64,000 bases of DNA from Capronia americana (taxonomy: Eukaryota > Ascomycota > Eurotiomycetes > Chaetothyriales > Herpotrichiellaceae), in assembly GCA_016110215.1 (NCBI GenBank), contig JADWQD010000026.1, forward strand, positions 62,001 through 126,000, written 5' to 3'. Positions within the stretch are counted from its first letter, which is position 1, and every line of letters starts with the position of its first letter. The translations under genes were made by a program, and so were the position numbers. Under the pieces are notes generated by a model, which made no database searches, had not been told where the DNA came from, and was given only the letters and a program-made list of their open reading frames with translations. Shown in pieces: positions 56,069-64,000 of this stretch.

Positions 56069-56905
56069 TCAAATCTCCTCCATATCCTCGTCCATCAAGT
56101 CATCCAGAGGGGGGAATTCGCCAATCTCGACCTTCTCCGGCCTCGCCAGCACGCCGTACTTTGGTCGGCATTCGAACACCCTCCTCGTCTCGTGCTTGGG
56201 CTTGCCGTCCTCGCCTTCGGCCTCGACAGACACGCTTCCGTCATTCCTCCCGACCGGCTCGTCCAGCTCGACTCCGACCCAGAGGCATCCTGCCTCCCTG
56301 TGCCCGCCCAGGCCGGGGATCTCGCCGGTAAACCTGACGATGCCTCTCTTCCCGTCGTCATGGCCAACCCGACACCTCAGGCCCTCCCTGATGCCCCGGG
56401 CCGCCATCTCCGTCTCGTCCTTCCGTCTCCGCTCGTGCGCAACCTCGTCCTGAGACTTCGCGTTCGGATCAAAGCGACCGAGCTTCTGCCGTCGTTTCCA
56501 CGCGAGCACGGAGTCTTCGAGTTTTTCGTACTGGTCCTCGGGCATTTGGTATTTCTCGACGGAACTCAGGTCGGCGGCGAGGAAGTCCAGATTCTGTCGC
56601 TCGTGCCTGGGACGGAGGTCGACGACTTGTATTTCCGAGCCTCTCCTCAGTCCGTAACGTGGATTCGAAAGTAGTTCGGCCTCATTGTCGAATTGAATCC
56701 ATGTGCCGTCGAGCAGGGACCGTGTGCGCAGAGACTGACTGGACGCTGGGATTCCTGTGATGGGCTCAAGCTTTGCCTTCAGTTGCGAGACGGTCCACGA
56801 CGGTGTGATTCGACGTTCTGCTGAAAGTAGCGGGGCCCCGGATGGGTTGCTGTCGTTGGGCACGATGACCTGCACAGCCAGATCACTTGGTGTTTGCAAA
56901 GACAT
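56069..56905 (-). CDS. ALF1: Tubulin-folding cofactor B (Alf1/TBCB)
   Basis: Alpha-tubulin chaperone. Single exon, 278 residues from the ATG at 56905. A ubiquitin-like domain (SDLAVQVIVPND onward, about residues 5-100) precedes a coiled segment (QMPEDQYEKLEDSVLAWKRR) and a CAP-Gly domain near residues 180-250 (GLGGHREAGCLWVGVELDEP, then YGVLARPEKVE). The C-terminus DEDMEEI mimics the tubulin tail, as in other TBCBs. An in-frame ATG at 57100 would add 65 residues with no counterpart that I know, so the internal ATG is preferred, though both are possible. Confidence 0.88.
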   Translation of the reverse strand: MSLQTPSDLAVQVIVPNDSNPSGAPLLSAERRITPSWTVSQLKAKLEPITGIPASSQSLRTRSLLDGTWIQFDNEAELLSNPRYGLRRGSEIQVVDLRPRHERQNLDFLAADLSSVEKYQMPEDQYEKLEDSVLAWKRRQKLGRFDPNAKSQDEVAHERRRKDETEMAARGIREGLRCRVGHDDGKRGIVRFTGEIPGLGGHREAGCLWVGVELDEPVGRNDGSVSVEAEGEDGKPKHETRRVFECRPKYGVLARPEKVEIGEFPPLDDLMDEDMEEI

Positions 56906-57590
56906 TCTTGTGGTCGCTGTTGGGAGCCACTTTTGCAAGATTTGCGAGGTCTCGAAGTCAGCTGTTGGTCTCGACCTGAGGTCTATCACTGCACTTCGAG
57001 GATCTGATGTGGCCAGGGATTGCAAGACTTGATCTGAGAGTCCAGGGGGGATACTGGAGAATAATACTCGGACGGTGGGTGCGCATGGCTTGGTGGACAT
57101 GAATAGGGCACGTGCAGCCTTTCAAATGACACGTCATTTGAAACTTTGGCGGGCGAAGATTGGACGACGAAAGACCGTGATTGTTTGCTACTTTCACTAC
57201 TTCGAACTCATCCACCGCCTTGAACAGTTGCTTCTATTCATCTATTCGCGCTTGAAGTACTTTGTAGAAATGTCTTCAAGTATGCTTTCTGACTCTGAGA
57301 CACAGGATCGCCTTCTGTACAAGTGCTCCAGGTTGCTGAAGCCCTCGGCCGGTCTTGTTTGCAGCGGTCTCTGTACCACATCCAAGCGAGATCGTGGTAT
57401 GCTCTCTAGTTATCTTCCATCACATATGTGGCTTGTTAAGTGACGACCTCCAGGGGAAAGGGCCGCGGCCTTGTGAAGCTGACCTTGGGCCACACATTGT
57501 CTTCCCTCACATTGTCAGAAACATACCCAACTCCCCTTCTCAGTAGCATGCGGCCAGATTGACCTCCCTGCTGTCGGCGCGAGGGTTCGC
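56906..57590. other. Intergenic between cofactor B and the ligase
   Basis: Contains the open but unrecognised 5' extension of the cofactor B frame up to 57100, then presumed promoter and the 3' end of the upstream ligase gene. No further gene seen. Confidence 0.4.
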
Positions 57591-59641
57591 TCAGACCGTG
57601 CGGGTCTGAAGGAGAGTCCGGCGAAGAATCTTTCCAGCCGCTGATCGAGGGATCTGTTCAATGAAATTAACGTCGCCTGTGATGCGCTTGTATGAGATAA
57701 GCCTCGAGGCGATGAAGTCCTTCACGTCTTGCTCCGTCAGCGGGGTGGCATTATCGGCATTGCTGCGCACCACATAGGCAGTTGGAAACGTTTCAGGGAC
57801 GCCCAGCAAGTTGTTTCGGGTTACGCCGACCACAGCCGCATCCGCAATCTGAGGGTGCTCGACCAGAACGCTCTCGAGCTCTGTCGGTGATACCTGCCAG
57901 CCATGGACTTTCATGGTTTCCTTCACTCGGTCGGTGTAATACAGCTTGCCGCCTTGCACATACAGCTGGTCGCCGGTTCGATAAAAACCGTCCGAGTCGA
58001 AAGCATCCGCGTTCGCTTCCCCGTTCTCAAGGTATCCGGAGAATAGCATTGGAGTCTTGATGAACGCCTCGCCTGGCTTTCCCTCCTCTGTGATGGAAAC
58101 CCCTTCCTCCGAAACCAGTTTCAGTCGTACATTTGGCAGCAATCGGCCTACACTTCCCGAATGGTCTCTTTCTTGCACGTCACCGAAACTGTGCCATCCT
58201 GCCTCTGTGGTGCCCCAGACTTGGGTTGCCACTGCCTCGGGGGCCAAGACTTGGTATAATTCGTTCTGTACAGTTGCAGGCAACGCGGCACCGGCCGAAA
58301 TGATATGTCGGAGGCTTTTGAGTCGGGGGTGTTCTGAAACTGGAAGCTGGGTCAGAGCGCTAACAATTGGTGGACATACCGGAACATCAGTTATGGCGTG
58401 CGTCTCAACTGCTCGCAAATACTCCGGTAGGGACCATTTGGGCAAGAAGAAAGTCGGAATGCCCAGTCGGAGTGGTAATACCAGCGCCAGGGGTGATGCA
58501 AACGCATGAAAGACAGGCAGGCAGATGAGCTGTGATGGCTGTCACAGGTGTCAGTGTGGGTTCTATGATGTTTCGAGGGGGCAGTGGATAGTACTTGATA
58601 TGGTCGTGCGCCAAATTGATCCTCGAGCAACGCAGCCTGCGCAACAACGGATCGATGTGAGATCAAGGCAGTCTTTGGAAGGCCAGTCGTACCACTGGTT
58701 AGTGAGTACGCTGCAATACTTTCTTGGTCGAATTTGCTGTCATTTGTGGGAAGAGGCCAATCAACGTCAGCTCTGAGCAGCAATGTGCGCCAGTTGGGGT
58801 GACCACGGTCAGGCGGGGTATTGACTCTAGGCAGGCTGGAAACATTGCACGGGCCATCAATTATGGGTGCCCTGGTGTCAACCGTCGCATCCACACGGGC
58901 ATGCTCACTCTTGGAATGCACAGCTGGTGCAGCATTGACGGTTGTGTCAATGCCGGAAGGGTTCATCTCTGGACCGCCGAGCGCCGAAGTGTCCTCCATA
59001 GGGTCTATGCTGAAGATGTTGGAGGGATCGATTTTGGACTGGGCGGCGGCGGCCGCTTCAACGATTGGGTCCATGCAGTCCAACTGAGCGAAGACGAACT
59101 TCGGCTTGGTCAGATCCAGCAGATGAACCAGTTCGGACTTGGTGTATCTGGGATTGGACCCAACAGGACGACCCCCGGAACCGATTATCCCCAGCCAGAT
59201 CAAGGGATACCAGATCTACAGAGCCTTGGTCAGTCAAGTCGCACAGCATGAAACGAAGCGCAGCAGACGGCAGCAGCCGACTTTGAGCAACAGAAGTGTG
59301 ACATACGCTGTTGAAGGCATGCAGGCATACACATTCCCCCTCTTGTAAGCCAAGCGCTCTAAGGCCCTTGATCAGTTGGAGCACAATCTGGAGTGCTTGT
59401 CTGGCGAGTATCCTATGAGTCGGATGGTTCGCGTCGATGAAGATCTAAAGGTGAGGAAGTGGGATCAGTGACAAGACAAATACGTGCAGGATCTCAGGCG
59501 GCCTACCGGGGTATCGTCGTCATATCGACCGAGATTGCCAAAGGTATATGTGAGAATGTCTGTAGGTTGAATCGTGACTGACTTTCGAGAGGTCCAGACA
59601 GAATCGATGACCACGGTGGGGTCGACCCTGGAGAAAGACAT
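57591..59641 (-). CDS. Adenylate-forming acyl-CoA synthetase / 4-coumarate-CoA-ligase-like enzyme
   Basis: ANL-superfamily enzyme activating a carboxylic acid with ATP. Exons 59507-59641, 59307-59444, 58595-59215 and 57591-58529 give 610 residues. Motifs in order: LTSGTTGLPKTALISH (AMP binding), PVFHAFASPLALV, VWGTTEAGWHSFG, FYRTGDQLY, YTDRVKETMKVHGWQVSP and the catalytic Lys in SAAGKILRR. About 50 extra polar residues precede the AMP-binding motif (roughly residues 165-230). No C-terminal PTS1 (ends QTRTV), unlike many peroxisomal 4CL-like enzymes. It is divergent from the TmpA-like gene 1.7 kb away. Substrate unknown. Confidence 0.9.
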
Positions 59642-61365
59642 TGTGTAACGGTGGCTTGAAGAGACGCAAGACAGGTGTCACAACGGATGGACCATCAGGT
59701 AGGACAACAACTGCAAGAAGCACGCTTTATCCAGCGGGATGAGGAACAAAGCCGTGTACGTGGGCTGTTCGATGGTACAGTTGCCCCAGGCAGTAGGTTG
59801 CGCAATCGACGGGAGACCAAGGTGCGCTCGGTTGAACGCAGCTGAGGAACTGTGCTAGACAGCGGCCGAGCTGAACGCCATCCGGTTGAAAAGGCAGCTG
59901 CTACTGGGGTGCGAGCAAAAGTGCTTCATGGTGAGTGAAAGGATTTGACATTGGCCAGTGCAATCGCCAACATGAAAGACCACAGCGAGAGTGGCGCGGG
60001 GCATGTCACTGGCACAATGGGCGAAAGGCATCGCCAGTCCCAACGCAGACCACCGCGTTGCTCACCGGTCGACCTCGAGATGGGAGCGGTGGGTTTCTCA
60101 TGCTAACAGCGGGCATCGCTTTGCATCTCTGCCCGCACAGTGATTCTGACAGCGGCTAGATTAGTCAGTCCAGAGAGCTCCCTTGTATTCCGCCTGCCGC
60201 AGGAGGGAATACTGAGAAGTTGCAGTGAGCATATCGTGCTTGACATGGTGGAGTGGAGGACAGCAAAGAATGGGAAGGTGCTGAGTGGTGACTGCGCTTC
60301 GTTCAGTCCTTCCTCAGCCAAGGCATTACTTCTTGCAACGCTTGCAGGCTGCGCCTGCGATCGCTGAAGGATTGGATCTCAATTCAATATATTGGAGACT
60401 CTATCAATTGGCTACCGGAAATGCGAACCCAACTGGTCCATTTCTTATCCCCCGACCAGATCGATTGCCGCGACCCAAGGTCATGGGTCAATCGTCCCTG
60501 GGATATGCTGATTCCCAATCGAGGCCGAATCCAAGGCTTCGGAAAGCAATGCGCACGAGCTACCCACTCGGCTCGCACCATCACTGCGACTGCCATCAAC
60601 ACCAGGCATCGCGATCGCAAACATCACTCAAGGCATCACACCCGCTCCCTTTGTGTGGCTCGCTTACCTCCGGACGCATCCATTTCGACCTCGCCTCTTC
60701 ACGCTTTTTCTGTCATCCTGCGGGAACGGCCGCATGATTTCTCATTGCCCACGTTTTCGAGTCACCTGCAACACCTCAGCTCCAACATCCGTCGCCGCTC
60801 GCCCCTAGTTCACTCTCCGAGTCACTCGCTGCTTGACCTCCCCGCTCCTCGGTCACGCCGGGTTTCAAGAAAAGTTATATCCCATACACGATCATCCTGT
60901 CTGATTCACCTGTCCGGAAACCAGAAACGACCACTCCTACGACCTCGCCTTCAACCGCTTCCGCTTCCAGTACCTCATCCACTGCTATAAGGCACTGCGG
61001 TACCTTCACACAGATGATCGCGCCTCATCTTATCCCGTAGGCTCCCTGCGACGTCACGGCATCGACACTCTGTTGAAGATAGCTAGTAAGCACTCATTCC
61101 TTGTCGTTTCTACAAGTCCCGACAGCCTCACCCCTTGCCTACACATTCTTCAGTACAAGGAGAACCCCATATTTCGGCCATCACCATCACGGCAGGTGGT
61201 GACCTCATCGACTCACTCTCGCAGAGCTCGGATGACTCCCCCCGTGGGTTTGCAGACTGCCGAGGACAAGTCTACTGCCGTTGGGGGCTGCGTTTGACCC
61301 TGTTGGCTATCGCAAACGCGCGTTGTCGAGGTAAATGCTGATAAGTTTCAAGCAGTTTCTCCACC
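59642..61365. promoter_or_regulatory. Divergent intergenic region and long leader, ligase / TmpA-like
   Basis: 1.7 kb between two divergent starts. A 189-codon frame at 60421-60990, rich in Ser, Arg, His and Pro, has no domain and is more likely leader than gene. The last several hundred bases are pyrimidine-rich on the + strand, suggesting a long 5' UTR or core promoter of the TmpA-like gene. Confidence 0.4.
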
Positions 61366-62949
61366 ATGACAACCAGAACTCTTCCTGTTTCCACGCTCGA
61401 ATCTCACCAAGACCACAACCGGCTCGAGCCCGGCGACGGAAAAGTGGTCACCAATGACGGAGGTCTCCATCCAGAACTGAGCAACGATCCCTATTCTATA
61501 TCACAAATCGATGGCGAACGTCCTACCACGTCCTCTGCGGCGGACTCAGAGTTGGCCTGGCACAATACTACGGTAACACAGGATCAAGGGTCTTCCAGAT
61601 CAGGTTCTCTCATCCTCGAAAAGAACCCACCACCCGGGATGCAGATGCCTGACAAAAAGTACACCCGCTTCTTGCGTAACTTACGGTGGACCATCTTCTC
61701 CGTCTATCGACGCCTCAACGCCCTCGTCTTGACAGCGAACATCATAGCCATCATCGTCCTGGCGACACAACACAAGCTTGTCTCGATGTCACCGGACCGC
61801 GCTGCAACTGCCGTATCTATCAACTTAACCGTCAGTGTACTGATGCGACAAGAACTCGTCATCAACACACTGTTCTGGACCTTCGGCAAATGTCCTCAGT
61901 GGTTTCCTCTGCGCATTCGTCGGCTATCTGCGAAGATATATCATCTCGGAGGTGTACACAGTGGGGCAGCCATGTCGGCCACCTTGTGGTTCGCATTCTT
62001 TAATGTATCAATTGTCAACTCATTCCAGTCCGGAAGAGTACAGAGAAACCAGAGCAGCATTCCGATCATCACCGTTCTCCTCGACGTCCTGCTCCTCTCC
62101 ATAATCGCTATGGCACATCCTGCTATACGGGCAAGAATGCACAACCAGTTTGAACTAGTACACCGTTTTGCAGGTTGGACCGCGGTGGGCCTATTCTGGG
62201 TCGAGTTCGCCCTGTTAGCGGATGCGAAGGTGCACGACGCCTACTCGCCGGAACCGGCTGGTCAAATCGTATTGAAAAGCCCAATCTTCTGGACCCTTTT
62301 GGTTGCCACCATCTCCATTGCCTTGCCCTGGGTGTGGTTAAGGAAAGTCAAAGTCAACGCAGAGCATTTATCGGACCATGCGATTCGGCTGCACTTCACC
62401 TACACCAAGCTACCTCTCTGTGCCGCTCCTCGAATTTCCGATAGTCCGCTTCTCGAGTGGCACGCATTTGCAGGAATCCCCGACGAAGATGGCCCAGGAT
62501 TCTCAGTGCTCGTGTCAAGAGCTGGCGATTGGACATCTCGGCTCATCAGATCACCTCCGACCACACTGTGGGTCAGAGGTATCCCCACGCTGGGAGTGCT
62601 GCACGTGGCCCCGATATTTCGCAAACTCGTTCTGGTCGCCACAGGCTCAGGTATCGGTCCCATCCTGTCGCTGCTCAGTAAGAGGGATGTTTGCTGCCGA
62701 ATACTCTGGAGTACCCCAGCCCCCGAGGTTACTTATTCCAAAAATGTCATAGAAACCGTGCTTAGGGCCGACCCCGAAGCGATGATAATCAACACCACCC
62801 TTGCTGGGAGGCCAGACCTGGTCAAGCACACCTACGACTTGTACGTGAAGTCTGACGCGGAGGCTGTCTTTGTGATCTCAAACCCTCGCGTCACACGGAG
62901 GGTTGTCTATTCACTTGAGTCACGCGGCATTCCCGTCTTCGCCCCGTAA
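61366..62949 (+). CDS. tmpA: TmpA-like integral membrane flavoprotein
   Basis: Homologue of Aspergillus nidulans TmpA, a membrane oxidoreductase-like protein needed for a conidiation signal. Single exon, 527 residues. A polar N-terminus (about 100 residues) is followed by membrane helices including LVLTANIIAIIVLATQ, AMSATLWFAFFNVSIV, IPIITVLLDVLLLSIIAM, AVGLFWVEFALLA and FWTLLVATISIALPWVW. The C-terminal cytosolic part has a nucleotide-binding-like VLVATGSGIGPILSLL and ends near FVISNPRVTRRVVY, as in ferric-reductase-like NAD(P) domains. TmpA relatives occur fused to or beside NRPS-like adenylating enzymes in ascomycetes, which makes the divergent ligase of interest. Substrate unknown. Confidence 0.82.
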   Translation: MTTRTLPVSTLESHQDHNRLEPGDGKVVTNDGGLHPELSNDPYSISQIDGERPTTSSAADSELAWHNTTVTQDQGSSRSGSLILEKNPPPGMQMPDKKYTRFLRNLRWTIFSVYRRLNALVLTANIIAIIVLATQHKLVSMSPDRAATAVSINLTVSVLMRQELVINTLFWTFGKCPQWFPLRIRRLSAKIYHLGGVHSGAAMSATLWFAFFNVSIVNSFQSGRVQRNQSSIPIITVLLDVLLLSIIAMAHPAIRARMHNQFELVHRFAGWTAVGLFWVEFALLADAKVHDAYSPEPAGQIVLKSPIFWTLLVATISIALPWVWLRKVKVNAEHLSDHAIRLHFTYTKLPLCAAPRISDSPLLEWHAFAGIPDEDGPGFSVLVSRAGDWTSRLIRSPPTTLWVRGIPTLGVLHVAPIFRKLVLVATGSGIGPILSLLSKRDVCCRILWSTPAPEVTYSKNVIETVLRADPEAMIINTTLAGRPDLVKHTYDLYVKSDAEAVFVISNPRVTRRVVYSLESRGIPVFAP

Positions 62950-63860
62950 GCTATTTATTTCCTGGTCTGGACCACTCCAAGAACTGGCCACTAACATCGC
63001 GAGCAGAATATTTGATAGCTGAGTGCGCTACAGCCGCGAGAGAAAGAGAAAACAGGAGGGGAAACACGGTATGTGCATAGGGGACGACGGGATGTGTATG
63101 GCGTTCAGCGTGTACAGCAACATAAGGCAGCGGGGTGTTTTCGGATGATCCACTCGCATCGTCCGCAAGATTCATCCTTACTTCCAGCAGAGACGAGTCA
63201 GGTGTCCGAGTCATTGTCATCTATTTCGGGTAGCCTCTTTTGCATTACATCCTTTCGGGCCCGAGTTGAAGTATGGATGATGGCGTTATGCACATACGGC
63301 AAAGGCACCGCTGGCACGAGGGAGCGTGCACATCAACATTTTTGGAATGATCCCAGCATCAGCAGCATTGATTGATAGCTCACAAGTAGCATTACGTGTC
63401 CAGCTTAACACCAGACAGTGCAGTCAAAGAGTATCTATGTCAACATCAGAACAGCCGACTTCTTGAGCGGCAGTACCTGTTAGGCTGAGAAAGCCAAGAG
63501 GCCGTCAAACAATGCGTGCGATTGGATGTGAAGAGAGAAGTGTCATGTTTCAGACATGCTTATTTTGCCTCAGTTGCCAACAATCCATTGTTCCGTACTG
63601 AGTGCTCGTGTCTGCCTGACAAGGAGGATGCAACAATTCCCGGGGCTCGAGTCTCGTTCCTGACCTCTCGTTCCTGACCTCTCCTCTGTTCACTATGCTA
63701 TGTTCTACAATTCTGCTCCTTCTTCATCTTCCCAATCACAAGCCGGGATCATGCTGACAGTGGTACTAGCAGACGGGGCACGCTCCGTGTTCTGAGCGTA
63801 GGTTGGTGGAGGGATGCGGATGGCTCGATTGTCTGCAGCTTTTTGACGTGGTCAATGTTG
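62950..63860. other. Convergent intergenic region
   Basis: Between the TmpA-like gene and a gene entering from the right edge. A short duplication of ctcgttcctgacctct near 63,652-63,682 is visible. No supported gene. Confidence 0.4.
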
Positions 63861-64000
63861 CTAGCCGAGTGTTTTAGACTTGCGTCCCTTCGGTTGCGCC
63901 TTGGCCTTGTTCTCTTCGCATTTGTGGACCATCTGAAAGGACTTTCGGTAATGGCAAATGCCTTCTTCGACACGAACCAAGGTTGTTTCCAGATCGGGTG
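63861..64000 (-). CDS. C-terminal fragment of a gene continuing past the right edge
   Basis: On the minus strand a frame enters the window and reads LETTLVRVEEGICHYRKSF, then a Lys-rich tail (KAQPKGRKSKTLG) to a stop at 63861-63863. Composition and the basic nuclear-signal-like tail suggest a real terminal exon rather than noise, but only about 46 residues are visible and no family can be named. A longer overlapping frame (63749-63973) in another register is less convincing. Confidence 0.4.
   Translation of the reverse strand, partial: PDLETTLVRVEEGICHYRKSFQMVHKCEENKAKAQPKGRKSKTLG

Noticed and set aside
56906..57100. 65-residue N-terminal extension of tubulin cofactor B
   Set aside because: Starts with a real ATG but precedes the normal TBCB beginning; kept only as an alternative start.
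60421..60990. 189-codon Ser/Arg/His-rich frame upstream of the TmpA-like gene
   Set aside because: No domain, biased composition and pyrimidine-rich DNA; better explained as leader sequence.

Overview
The window is nuclear DNA of a filamentous ascomycete (Pezizomycotina). Most genes are split by many short GT-AG introns. Classic fungal families are present: a Zn2Cys6 regulator, Mif2/CENP-C, TmpA, NCE101, a Dal5-type permease and an OXP1-type 5-oxoprolinase. A block of about 2 kb rich in TA dinucleotides looks like a repeat worn down by RIP (repeat-induced point mutation). I cannot name the species; Eurotiomycetes, perhaps Chaetothyriales, is only a guess. Exon models were built by hand from splice sites and reading frame. 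For the complete genes listed with introns, the summed exon length is divisible by three.

Left part, 1-25.8 kb, accessory in character. It holds the 3' truncated end of a proline iminopeptidase; a 12-exon Dal5/ACS-type MFS permease divergent from an intronless MmgE/PrpD protein; an FAD amine/amino-acid oxidase of the pipecolate/saccharopine oxidase type; a 675-residue membrane protein of unknown role; the AT-rich island with a GC-rich repeated edge; a Zn2Cys6 regulator; and a 1,329-residue 5-oxoprolinase/hydantoinase. Transporter, regulator, ATP-dependent lactam or imide ring-opening enzyme, FAD amine oxidase and PrpD-type lyase/isomerase together look like a catabolic cluster for a small cyclic nitrogen compound. 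GATA-type sites in the shared promoter fit nitrogen control. This is the best candidate for an undescribed system in the window; the substrate is unknown.

Middle part, 26-38 kb. It holds a small unknown two-exon gene, a tetraspanin, a GFA-fold zinc protein, an NCE101-like small membrane protein, a Rad57-type recombinase paralogue, a peroxisomal-type copper amine oxidase and a ubiquitin-like/WLM metalloprotease.

Right part, 38-64 kb, mostly core genes. It holds 6-phosphofructo-2-kinase/fructose-2,6-bisphosphatase, an Nha1/Sod2 Na+/H+ antiporter, RNase H1 with an unusual insertion in its catalytic domain, a P450, a cytochrome-b2-like flavoprotein, the RNase H2 catalytic subunit divergent from CENP-C across a short promoter with an MCB box, tubulin cofactor B, and an adenylate-forming ligase divergent from a TmpA-like membrane flavoprotein. 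A gene fragment runs off the right edge. I saw no tRNA, rRNA, CRISPR array or intact transposon.
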